64,000 nucleotides of DNA. Origin: Desertibaculum subflavum. GTDB taxonomy: Bacteria > Pseudomonadota > Alphaproteobacteria > Ferrovibrionales > Ferrovibrionaceae. The stretch's first letter is position 1. Every line of letters starts with the position of its first letter. The notes beneath the pieces were generated by a model that made no database searches, had not been told where the DNA came from, and saw nothing but the letters and a program-made list of their open reading frames with translations. Both the position numbers and the translations under genes were made by a program. The stretch lies in contig QOZS01000012.1 in assembly GCA_003576705.1 (NCBI GenBank), positions 53,440 to 117,439 of the forward strand. Reading direction: 5' to 3'. Below are positions 1-7,390 of the stretch, piece after piece.

Positions 1-276
1 GCGCACCCCCCGTCCGACAATCTGCCACCGGTCCGACCCGTTGGGAGATTGGGCGTCGAGCCTGACGCCCCACCTTTCGACTGACCGGTAAACTAGGGCA
101 CCGGCCGGCGCATTGGCAAGCGCGGCCGCAGCGCTAAAGCCCCACGAAATCGAGGTAAACCCCGACAGCGCTTAAGGTTATGACGCGGTGCCGAAGTATC
201 ATCTGCGTGATCCGGAAGCCGGGCTTGCCGCGGCGCCCGCCGGCTCTGCTAGCATCCCCGGGACGTCTCGCCGGGG

Positions 277-993
277 TTGCGCACCATTCCGATCGATCGT
301 CGACACCTCTTGCTGGCGGCCGGCGGCCTGGCGATGGCCCCGGCCGCGGCGCGTCGCAGCCCGGCGGCTCCGCCCGCCGATCTGGCCCTCGTCCTCGCCG
401 CGGACTGCTCCGGCAGCATGCGAAGCGAGCATTACGACCTGCAGCAGCAGGGCTATGCCGCGGCGTTCCGCCAGAAGGACGTGATCCGCGCCATCACGGG
501 CGGGCTGCACCGCACCGTCGCCATCACCTATTTCCAGTGGTCCGGCTATCTGCTGCAGAATCTTTCGGTGCCGTGGACCCTGCTGCGCTCGCCGGAGGAC
601 GTCCTGCGCTTCGCCGCCCTGCTGGAGAAGCTGCCGCGGCAGATCTTCGCCGGCGGCACGTCGCCGGCCGGTGCGATCGATTTCGGCCGCCGCCTGCTGA
701 CCGAGTTGCCGGTGGCGCCGCAGCGGCGGGTGATCGACGTCTCAGGCGACGGCCGATCGAACAACGGCCCGCCGCCGGTGCCGGCGCGCGATACGGCGGT
801 GGCCGAGCGGATCACCATCAACGGTCTGCCCATCCTGCATATGGAGCCGGATATCGATGCGTATTATGCGGAGAACGTGATCGGCGGTCCCGGCGCCTTC
901 GTGGTGCCGGCGCGCGATTTCGCTTCCTTCGCAGAAGCGATTCACAAGAAGCTGATCCTTGAAATGGCGGGGGCCGGGCAGACGGCCGGCTGA
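277..993 (+). CDS. DUF1194 family protein (VWA-like), probably exported
   Basis: The 238-residue product has a twin-arginine-like start (R8-R9, then a leucine/alanine-rich stretch to about residue 25), which suggests Tat or Sec export. A von Willebrand A-type metal-site signature follows: DCSGS at residues 43-47. The length and the AADCSGSM context match the DUF1194 family, whose biochemical role is unknown. The start codon is TTG at 277; this choice keeps the export signal. The 276 bases before it hold no gene I can support. The oxidoreductase gene follows after 15 bases on the same strand, so the two may be co-transcribed. Confidence 0.75.
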   Translation: MRTIPIDRRHLLLAAGGLAMAPAAARRSPAAPPADLALVLAADCSGSMRSEHYDLQQQGYAAAFRQKDVIRAITGGLHRTVAITYFQWSGYLLQNLSVPWTLLRSPEDVLRFAALLEKLPRQIFAGGTSPAGAIDFGRRLLTELPVAPQRRVIDVSGDGRSNNGPPPVPARDTAVAERITINGLPILHMEPDIDAYYAENVIGGPGAFVVPARDFASFAEAIHKKLILEMAGAGQTAG

Positions 994-1008
994 ACAGGGA
1001 GGACCGGG

Positions 1009-2085
1009 ATGCGGATCGAGACGCTCCTGCCGATCGGGAAGGTGGATCCGGGCTTGCGCGCGCCCGAGCAGCAATTGGATCTCGGCCGCGTCGGCGCCGA
1101 TTGCCAGCTGCTCGAGACGCTGGGTTATGACGGCGTCATGGTGGAGGAGACCAAGCAGGACCCCTTCGTGTTCTGCGCCCTCGCCGCCCAGGCTACCACC
1201 CGGCTCAAGCTCGGCACCGCCGTCGCCATCGCCTTCCCGCGCAGCCCGACCACGACGGCGCTGAGCGCCTGGACCTTGCAGAAGCTGTCGGGCGGCCGCT
1301 TCACCCTCGGCCTGGGCCCCCAGGTGAAGGGCCATATCGAGCGCCGCTACGGTCTCAAATGGTCGCCGCCGGGACCGTGGATGCGCGAATACGTGCGCGC
1401 GGTGCGGGCGGTGTGGGATTGCTGGCAGAACGGGACAAAGCTCGACGTGCATGGCGAGCACTACAACATCAACCTGATGGTGCCGCTGTTCGATCCCGGA
1501 CCGATCGAGCATCCATCAATCCCGATCCATCTCGCCGCGGTGAACACCTATATGTGCCGTGTCGCCGGCGAGGTGGCGGATGGGCTGCGCCCGCACCCGG
1601 TCTGCACCGCGAGCTATATCGAGAAGGTGATGCTGCCCTCGGCGCGCGAAGGTGCACGGATCGCCGATCGCCGGCTCGACCGCTTCCAGGTGGCGATCAA
1701 GCCCTTGATCGCCACCGCGCGGACCGAAGCCGAGTTGCAGCCGAAGATCCGCGACGTGCGCGCCCGCGTCGCCTTCTATGCCTCGACACCAGCCTATATC
1801 GCCGCCTTCGAGCATCACGGCCTCGGCGATCTCGCCCGCGAGCTGGCGGGGCTCTCCAAGGCACAGCGCTGGGAGGAGATGCCGCAATTCATCTCCGACG
1901 AGGTGCTGCACACCTACGCGACGATCGGCACCTTCGAGGAGATCGGCCGCAAGCTGCACGACCGCTATGGCCGCGTGGTGACTAACGCGGAGTTCTCGAT
2001 CCCGCTGAAGGACGACGCCGACCGCGAGACCCTGGCCGGCCTCGTGCGCGACCTGCACGCCGAGCCGCTGCCGAACCTCGGCTGA
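1009..2085 (+). CDS. LLM-class flavin/F420-dependent oxidoreductase (TIGR03617/MSMEG_2256-like)
   Basis: This 358-residue TIM-barrel protein belongs to the luciferase-like monooxygenase family. Visible family features are the N-terminal strand leading to a LETLGYDGVMVEET segment, the RLKLGTAVAIAFPRSP strand, the SGGRFTLGLGPQ glycine loop that binds the cofactor phosphate, and a C-terminal helical tail. The overall pattern resembles the mycobacterial MSMEG_2256 subfamily, predicted to use F420. Whether this organism makes F420 cannot be judged here; FMNH2 is the alternative. The substrate is unknown. It starts with ATG after a GGAGGACCGGG ribosome-binding site and lies 15 bases after the DUF1194 gene. 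Confidence 0.8.
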   Translation: MRIETLLPIGKVDPGLRAPEQQLDLGRVGADCQLLETLGYDGVMVEETKQDPFVFCALAAQATTRLKLGTAVAIAFPRSPTTTALSAWTLQKLSGGRFTLGLGPQVKGHIERRYGLKWSPPGPWMREYVRAVRAVWDCWQNGTKLDVHGEHYNINLMVPLFDPGPIEHPSIPIHLAAVNTYMCRVAGEVADGLRPHPVCTASYIEKVMLPSAREGARIADRRLDRFQVAIKPLIATARTEAELQPKIRDVRARVAFYASTPAYIAAFEHHGLGDLARELAGLSKAQRWEEMPQFISDEVLHTYATIGTFEEIGRKLHDRYGRVVTNAEFSIPLKDDADRETLAGLVRDLHAEPLPNLG

Positions 2086-2102
2086 CCCCGAGCCGCAACA
2101 GC

Positions 2103-2188
2103 GTCGTGCCCGGGCTTGTCCCGGGCATCCACGGCTCTCCGCAGCACTGCCCTAAGGCGTGGATGGCCGGGACAAGCCCGGCCATGAC
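2103..2188. repeat. Long palindromic intergenic repeat (REP-like), copy 1
   Basis: Two 31-base arms (2103-2133 and 2158-2188) are inverted repeats with three mismatches, separated by 24 bases. The element lies between two convergent genes (LLM oxidoreductase and DUF934), where it could fold into a large hairpin and stop transcription from both sides. A diverged copy is at 20595-20682 and a half copy at 20513-20531, so this is a dispersed family in the genome. Confidence 0.75.
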
Positions 2189-2201
2189 GGAGCTGGCAAG
2201 A

Positions 2202-2714
2202 CTAATCCGCCGCGGCCGGTCGCGCTTCCTCGCGCCGCAGATTGTCGAGCGTCGGGCGCAGGCGGCCGATCGGCTGATAGAAGGCGTGGTAGGCGGCGAC
2301 CGATTTCGACCATTGCTGCAGCACGCGTGCGTCGGCCGTGTCGAAGCTGTCGAAGCCGGCGCGCAACATGTGGATCAGCTGGTCCGGCAGCACCTGGCCG
2401 GTGGCGCGCAGGTCGCCCTTGAAGCCGTAGCGCTCGCGCAGGAGGCGTGCCTGGCTGTAGGCGCGGCCGTCGCTGAATTTCGGGAAATTCAGCGCGACCA
2501 AGCCGAAGCGATGGATCTCCGGCCCGACTTCCTCCACCGCGTCGGTGTTCTTCAGGCCGAGGCCGAGCGGCGCGTTGCGCTGTTCCAGCACGGCGCGCTC
2601 CGCCCTCCAGCGCGCGAAGGAGACGATGACCGGCGCGTCAGCGGGCAGCGCCGCGTCGTCGGCGACCGTGGTCCAGCCGTCGGCGACGGCCTTGCCGTCC
2701 CTAACGAGGGGCAT
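2202..2714 (-). CDS. DUF934 family protein, sulfur-assimilation partner
   Basis: The 170-residue protein carries the DUF934 core, including FPKFSDGRAYSQARLLRERY and VLPDQLIHMLRAGFDSF. Members are small and usually encoded in cysteine biosynthesis operons beside cysI and cysH; the molecular function is not established. The ATG at 2712-2714 overlaps the last codons of cysI by 14 bases, which indicates translational coupling and fixes the start. No cysH follows; the operon ends at the palindromic repeat. Confidence 0.85.
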   Translation of the reverse strand: MPLVRDGKAVADGWTTVADDAALPADAPVIVSFARWRAERAVLEQRNAPLGLGLKNTDAVEEVGPEIHRFGLVALNFPKFSDGRAYSQARLLRERYGFKGDLRATGQVLPDQLIHMLRAGFDSFDTADARVLQQWSKSVAAYHAFYQPIGRLRPTLDNLRREEARPAAAD

Positions 2715-4356
2715 AGGCGCGCTCCTTGAACGGGGCGAGGCCGAGGCGGGCGTAAGTTGCGAGGAAGTCCTCGCCAGGCGCACGGATGGCGAGATAGGCC
2801 TCGACCACTGCCTCCACCGTGTCGACCACGCGATCGGCCGAGACCGCCGGGCCGAGCAGATCGCCGAGCCGGGCCTCCGGCCCGGCATTGCCGCCGAGGG
2901 TGATCTGGTAGAACTCTTCGCCCTGCTTGTCGACGCCGAGGATGCCGATGGCGCCGATGTGATGATGGCCGCAGGCATTGATGCAGCCGGAGATCTTGAT
3001 CGAGAGCGGCCCGATCTCGTGCACGCGGCCGAGATCCGCGAAGCGACGCGTGATGCGCTGCGCGACCGGGATCGAGCGCGCATTGGCGAGGCTGCAATAG
3101 TCGAGGCCGGGGCAGGCGATGATGTCGGTGACCAGGTCCAGGTTCGGCGTGGCGAAGCCGACCGCCTCGGCGGCGCGCCACACCGCCGGCAGGTCTTCCA
3201 CCGCCACATGCGGCAGCACCAGGTTCTGCGTATGCGTGACGCGGATCTCGCCGAGCGAATGCTTCTCGGCGAGATCGGCGACCGCTTCCATCTGCTCGGC
3301 CGTGGCATCGCCCGGCACGCCGCCTTCCGGCTTCAGCGAGAAGTGCACGATGGCGTAGCCCGGCTCGCGATGCGGCACGACATTGGTTTCGACCCAGCGG
3401 CGATAGCCGGGCGAAGTGCGGCGCAGGGTTTCGTGCGCGGGCGCAAAGCCGGGCTGCTTCGCATAGCGCGGCGGCGCGAAATGCGCCGCGATCTCGGCGA
3501 TCGTCTCCGCCGGCAGCGCCAGCGCGCCGTCCCTGATCGTCTGGAACTCGACCTCGACCTCGTCCCGCATCTTTTCCGGCCCAAGCTCGTGCACCAGGAT
3601 CTTGATGCGGGCCTTGTAGATGTTGTCGCGCCGGCCGTAGCGGTTGTAGACGCGCAAGGTCGCTTCGAGATAGCTCAAGAGGTCGCGCTTCGGCAGCCAA
3701 TCCTTCAAGGTCGTGCCGATGATCGGCGTGCGGCCGAGGCCGCCGCCGACGATCACCTCGAAGCCGGTCTCGCCGGCCGCGTTCCGGTGCATGCGCAGGC
3801 CGATATCGTGCACCTTCACCGCGGCGCGGTCGGCCGGCGAGCCGGTGACGGCGATCTTGAACTTGCGCGGCAGGAAGGAGAATTCCGGGTGGTTGGTCGA
3901 CCACTGGCGGATGATCTCGGACCAGATGCGCGGATCCTCGATCTCGTCCGGCGCGACGCCGGCCCAGGCATCGGCGGTGACGTTGCGGATGCAGTTGCCG
4001 CTGGTCTGGATCGCGTGCATGTCGACTTCGGCGAGCAGGTGCAGCGCGTCGGCCGCCTCCTCCAGCTTGATCCAGTTGAACTGGATGTTCTGCCGCGTGG
4101 TGAAGTGGCCGAAGCCGCGGTCGTGCCGGCGGGCGATCAGCGCCAGCTGGCGCATCTGCCGCGCGTCCAAAGTGCCGTAGGGAATGGCGACCCGCAGCAT
4201 GTAGGCGTGCAGCTGCAGATAGAGCCCGTTCTGCAGGCGGAGCGGCTTGAACTCGTCCTCCGAGAGCTCGCCCTTCAGGCGGCGCGCCGCCTGGTCGCGG
4301 AACTGCTCCACCCGGGCGTGGACGAACATGCGGTCGTGGCGGTCATAGGCGTACAT
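2701..4356 (-). CDS. cysI: Nitrite/sulfite reductase hemoprotein (CysI-like)
   Basis: The 551-residue protein is a siroheme/[4Fe-4S] reductase that would reduce sulfite to sulfide (or nitrite to ammonia) in the cytoplasm. The cluster ligands are visible as CPGLDYC (about C415 and C421) and CINAC (about C458 and C462), followed by GHHHIG. The duplicated ferredoxin-reductase-like half domains are recognisable, including GHFTTRQNIQFNWI near the N-terminus. The start is the ATG at 4356, 11 bases after DUF2849. The operon order cysG - DUF2849 - cysI - DUF934 supports assimilatory sulfite reduction, but nitrite reduction cannot be excluded by sequence alone. No flavoprotein subunit (CysJ) is present here. 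Confidence 0.88.
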   Translation of the reverse strand: MYAYDRHDRMFVHARVEQFRDQAARRLKGELSEDEFKPLRLQNGLYLQLHAYMLRVAIPYGTLDARQMRQLALIARRHDRGFGHFTTRQNIQFNWIKLEEAADALHLLAEVDMHAIQTSGNCIRNVTADAWAGVAPDEIEDPRIWSEIIRQWSTNHPEFSFLPRKFKIAVTGSPADRAAVKVHDIGLRMHRNAAGETGFEVIVGGGLGRTPIIGTTLKDWLPKRDLLSYLEATLRVYNRYGRRDNIYKARIKILVHELGPEKMRDEVEVEFQTIRDGALALPAETIAEIAAHFAPPRYAKQPGFAPAHETLRRTSPGYRRWVETNVVPHREPGYAIVHFSLKPEGGVPGDATAEQMEAVADLAEKHSLGEIRVTHTQNLVLPHVAVEDLPAVWRAAEAVGFATPNLDLVTDIIACPGLDYCSLANARSIPVAQRITRRFADLGRVHEIGPLSIKISGCINACGHHHIGAIGILGVDKQGEEFYQITLGGNAGPEARLGDLLGPAVSADRVVDTVEAVVEAYLAIRAPGEDFLATYARLGLAPFKERAYAPR

Positions 4357-4367
4357 CTTCGTCGCCC

Positions 4368-4646
4368 TTAGATGGTGGGGCCGGTAGCGCGGATGCGCTC
4401 GCGCAAGGACGCGACACGGGGGCCCGCATCGCCGGTTTCGACTTCGATCAGATAGGGGCCGACCACGCGGGTCGCGGCATCGCGCCCGGCCTCGTCGAGC
4501 ATCGCGTCGGCCTGCGCCGCGTCGAGCAGGAGGCGCGCCTCCTCCAGCCGCGTCGACCAGCGGCCAGTTTCGGCGAGATAGACCACGGCGCCGTCGCCCA
4601 GGCGGTTCGCCGTCACGGCCTGCGGACCTTTGGGCTTCCGGCTCAT
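4368..4646 (-). CDS. DUF2849 family protein
   Basis: This small protein (92 residues) starts MSRKPKGPQAVTANRL and contains the GDGAVVYLAETGRWS and PYLIEVE segments typical of DUF2849. The family is found almost only between siroheme synthase and sulfite reductase genes in alphaproteobacteria; its function is unknown. Its ATG overlaps the cysG stop (ATGA) and its stop lies 11 bases before cysI, so it is translated as part of the operon. A helper role for CysI (cofactor or electron delivery) is inferred from context only. Confidence 0.85.
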   Translation of the reverse strand: MSRKPKGPQAVTANRLGDGAVVYLAETGRWSTRLEEARLLLDAAQADAMLDEAGRDAATRVVGPYLIEVETGDAGPRVASLRERIRATGPTI

Positions 4647-6043
4647 GACGCGGCCTCCAGTTCCTCGCAGCCGCTGGCGAAGGCGGGCGCGAGCCGCACC
4701 ACTTCGCCGACCACCAGCAGGATCGCGGCACCCGCCGGCATCTGCGCCACCAGGATCGCCAGTTCGGCAAGGCAGCCCGTCGCCACCTTCTCGTTTGTGC
4801 GCGTGCCGTCGGCGATCACCGCCACCGGCGTCGACGGCGCAAGGCCGCCGGCCTTGAGCGCACGGGCGATCGAACCCGCCTGCGACGCGCCCATATAAAT
4901 CGCCAGCGTGCCGCCGGTGCGCGCCAGCGCCTGCCAGTCCGGCCCCGGATGGCCGGCGCTGTCATGCCCGGTGACGAAGGTGACGTTCGAGGCGAGGCCG
5001 CGATGGGTGACCGGGAAGCCGGCAGCGGCGGTGCAGCCGAGCGCCGCGGTCACGCCGGGCACCACGGTCACGTCGATGCCGTGGGCGCGCAGATATTCGA
5101 GCTCCTCGCCGCCGCGGCCGAACACGAATGGGTCGCCGCCTTTCAGCCGCACCACGCGCTTGCCCTCGCGTGCCAGCGCGACCAGCAAGGCGTTGATCTC
5201 GGCTTGCGACTTCGAATGCCGGTCCTTCCGCTTGCCGACATGGATGCGCGCCGCATCGTGCCGGGCGCGGTCGAGAATGCCCTCGCCGATCAGCTCGTCA
5301 TGCAGGATGACATCGGCGTCCTGCAGCGCGCGCAGCGCCTTCACGGTCAGCAGGTCGGGATCTCCAGGCCCGGCGCCGACCAGATGGACATGGCCGGCCG
5401 CCGGCCCGGCGGAGCCGTTCAGCTGCTCGACCAGCAGCGCCCGCGCCCGCGTCTCGTTGCCCGCCAGCGCGGCATCGGCGACGGCGCCGTCGGCGGCATG
5501 CTCCCAGAAGCGGCGGCGCTCGGCGAGATCGGGCAGCAGGCGCTTCGCGCTGTCGCGGAAGCCGGCGAACAGCTTCGCCAGAGTCTCGATCCGCGCCGGC
5601 AGCGCACGCTCGATACGCTCGCGGATACGCCGCGCCAGCACCGGCGCGGCGCCGCCGGTGCCGACCGCCACTACGATCTCGCCGCGCTCGACGATCGCCG
5701 GCATGACGAAATCGGAGAGATCCGCGCGATCGGCGACATGCACCGGCATCCGCGCCTCGCGGGCGGTGGCGGCGAGGCAGGCGGCCTCCTCCGGCTCGGC
5801 CACGGCGACAAAGACCAGCGCCGCGCCAGCCAGATCGCCACGCTCGATGCAGCCGCTGCGCGGCACGTCGGCCATCAGCTCGGCCAGGCTCGGGGCCGCC
5901 TGACCGGCCAGGCGCAGCACGACCGCGCCGGCGCGGTGGAGCTGCTCGGCCCGCCGTTCGGCCGCCGCGGTCGTCCCGATCACCACGACCTTGCGGCCGT
6001 GCAGATCCAGCATCACGGGAAGATGGCGCAAAACACACCCCAA
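4643..6043 (-). CDS. cysG: Siroheme synthase CysG (trifunctional)
   Basis: The N-terminal half (about residues 10-115) is the precorrin-2 dehydrogenase/ferrochelatase Rossmann domain, followed by a dimerisation region with PVLARRIRERIE. The C-terminal half (about 215-460) is the SAM-dependent uroporphyrinogen-III methyltransferase with GAGPGDPDLLTVKA and VVRLKGGDPFVFGRGGEE. It makes the siroheme needed by CysI. An oddity is that the usual glycine-rich NAD loop (normally GGGxVA) reads IGTTAAAERRA. The TTG at 6043 is taken as start; a TTG at 6031 behind a GGGGTG sequence is an equally possible start that still keeps the conserved HLPVMLDLHGRKV beginning. Confidence 0.87.
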   Translation of the reverse strand: MGCVLRHLPVMLDLHGRKVVVIGTTAAAERRAEQLHRAGAVVLRLAGQAAPSLAELMADVPRSGCIERGDLAGAALVFVAVAEPEEAACLAATAREARMPVHVADRADLSDFVMPAIVERGEIVVAVGTGGAAPVLARRIRERIERALPARIETLAKLFAGFRDSAKRLLPDLAERRRFWEHAADGAVADAALAGNETRARALLVEQLNGSAGPAAGHVHLVGAGPGDPDLLTVKALRALQDADVILHDELIGEGILDRARHDAARIHVGKRKDRHSKSQAEINALLVALAREGKRVVRLKGGDPFVFGRGGEELEYLRAHGIDVTVVPGVTAALGCTAAAGFPVTHRGLASNVTFVTGHDSAGHPGPDWQALARTGGTLAIYMGASQAGSIARALKAGGLAPSTPVAVIADGTRTNEKVATGCLAELAILVAQMPAGAAILLVVGEVVRLAPAFASGCEELEAAS

Positions 6044-6068
6044 GTGCGTAAATAATACGTTCTACATA

Positions 6069-6097
6069 TCATTGGGCACAATACGGCCTCGGTCAAA
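6069..6097 (-). promoter_or_regulatory. Candidate sigma70-type promoter of the cysG operon
   Basis: On the minus strand TTGACC (6097-6092) and AATGAT (6074-6069) are separated by exactly 17 bases in an AT-rich stretch (6044-6185), unlike the GC-rich surroundings. Transcription would begin near 6062, about 20 bases before the cysG start. The assignment rests on motif and spacing only. Confidence 0.45.
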
Positions 6098-6185
6098 TGA
6101 CATCGGCGCATGATCTCGCATAGTCAGTATCATACATATTCGAAGAGTATTATTTGATTCTTCCAAAATATTCCAATTTTATCAA

Positions 6186-6749
6186 TCACTTATCGATAGA
6201 TATCCGATCCAGCAGCAGCCTCAGGGTGTCGATATCCCGATCCAGCCGCCGGATATGCGTGTGCAATAGGGCCGTGTAGTTGATGAAGGGCGTGGCCTGG
6301 GCGATCGTGCCCGTCGCACCCATTGTTTCCGGCCGCGCCCCCGCCTGGGCGACCACCAGGATGTCGACCCAGCCGCCGGTGCGGTTCACCCGGCAGGCCG
6401 CCGAGTCGAGATCGCCAATGGTGAGATCCGGCGGCGCCGGCATCTGTCTGCCGGGCAGCAGGGCGCAGACGCGGCGCAGCTCCGCCTCCGGGCTCGGCCG
6501 GTGATCGGCGTTGTAGCGGCCGAACAGCGTCACCAACGGCCGGGCGCCGGCGCTGATGCAGCCGCCGGGACCGGCATCCAGGAACACGGCGATGCCCTGG
6601 TCGGGCTCGCCGATCGGCCGGCGGCAGGTAGGCAGGCCTGGCGGCAACTCGACGGCGAAGCCGTATTCGGGATTGCGGTAGGTTTCAGCCAGGGCCGGCC
6701 CGGCAAGCGCCGCGAGCCAACCAAGAACAGCGAATATCGCTTGGCGCAT
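6186..6749 (-). CDS. Secreted protein of unknown function
   Basis: The 187-residue product has a clear signal peptide (MRQAIFAVLGWLAALAGPALA, cleavage predicted after ALA at residue 21). The mature part begins ETYRNPEYGFAVELPPGLP, a pattern seen in small periplasmic beta-sandwich proteins with a YGFAVELP strand. Four cysteines in the mature part could form two disulfides. I do not recognise a named family. It is divergent from the DUF6455 gene; a 142-base AT-rich gap with the cysG promoter follows its stop codon. Confidence 0.7.
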   Translation of the reverse strand: MRQAIFAVLGWLAALAGPALAETYRNPEYGFAVELPPGLPTCRRPIGEPDQGIAVFLDAGPGGCISAGARPLVTLFGRYNADHRPSPEAELRRVCALLPGRQMPAPPDLTIGDLDSAACRVNRTGGWVDILVVAQAGARPETMGATGTIAQATPFINYTALLHTHIRRLDRDIDTLRLLLDRISIDK

Positions 6750-6843
6750 CGAACTCCCCGCCCGATCGCCTCACGGAACCGAATCTAAGGCGCCACGCGC
6801 CGCGCGCCACAGGCCTGCGCGAATTGTCACGCCCCTGACTCGT

Positions 6844-6857
6844 TTGATCACGGTCAA
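6844..6857. promoter_or_regulatory. FNR/FixK-like box upstream of the DUF6455 gene
   Basis: The sequence TTGAT-CACG-GTCAA matches the FNR/FixK/DNR consensus TTGAT-N4-ATCAA at nine of ten arm positions. It lies 56 bases before the ATG at 6914 and about 95 bases before the divergent secreted-protein gene. A box of the same form (TTGAT-N4-GTCAA) is at 47811-47824. Oxygen-dependent control of the DUF6455 gene is inferred. Confidence 0.5.
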
Positions 6858-6913
6858 AGCTCCCGGGCAGTCACGCGCGCAGAGTTTTTCCAACGCCTTG
6901 TGGAGGCATCGAC

Positions 6914-7357
6914 ATGGCCCGATCCACCAACGCCCCTCACCGCGAATCCATGATCGCCGGCTGGCTCGCCGACGCCAAGGCTGCGTTTGCCGCGGCGCGC
7001 CGGCGCCGGGCTGAGCGCGCCGAGCTCAGTCACCTCCCTGCGGGCGACCGCGACCGGATCCTGCACGATCTGGGCGAGCCGCCGGGCGACATCAGCTTCG
7101 TCAGCCGCGCCCAGCCCTGCGCGGCCACGCTGATGGCCGGCATGATGAAGTTCGTCGGCGTCGATCCGCGTGACGCCGAGGCGCAGGGTCTGGTGCTGCG
7201 CGACCTGCAGCGGACCTGCGCCGAATGCCGGGAATGGCGGCGCTGCCGCTACTGGCAGGCCGGCGAGATCAAGGACGACCCGCGCGACTTCTGCCTCAAC
7301 ACACCGACCTTCGACGCGCTGAAGCACGAGAAGGTTCAGGCAAGCGCACGCGGATAG
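6914..7357 (+). CDS. DUF6455 family protein, cysteine-containing
   Basis: This 147-residue soluble protein has a basic N-terminal helix (AARRRRAERAELSHLP) followed by the DUF6455 core. The core includes MKFVGVDPRDAEAQGLVLRDLQ and then TCAECREWRRCRYW and DFCLN, four cysteines that could bind a metal or iron-sulfur cluster. The family has no assigned function and is common in alphaproteobacteria. An FNR/FixK-like box 56 bases upstream suggests expression under low oxygen. The ATG follows a GTGGAGGCATCGAC leader. Confidence 0.75.
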   Translation: MARSTNAPHRESMIAGWLADAKAAFAAARRRRAERAELSHLPAGDRDRILHDLGEPPGDISFVSRAQPCAATLMAGMMKFVGVDPRDAEAQGLVLRDLQRTCAECREWRRCRYWQAGEIKDDPRDFCLNTPTFDALKHEKVQASARG

Positions 7358-7390
7358 ATCGCGGCCTACCGCCCCCCTTAAGTTGGGGCG

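Noticed and set aside
2545..4371. 608-codon plus-strand frame across cysI
   Set aside because: Antisense shadow; the minus-strand cysI has all cluster ligands.
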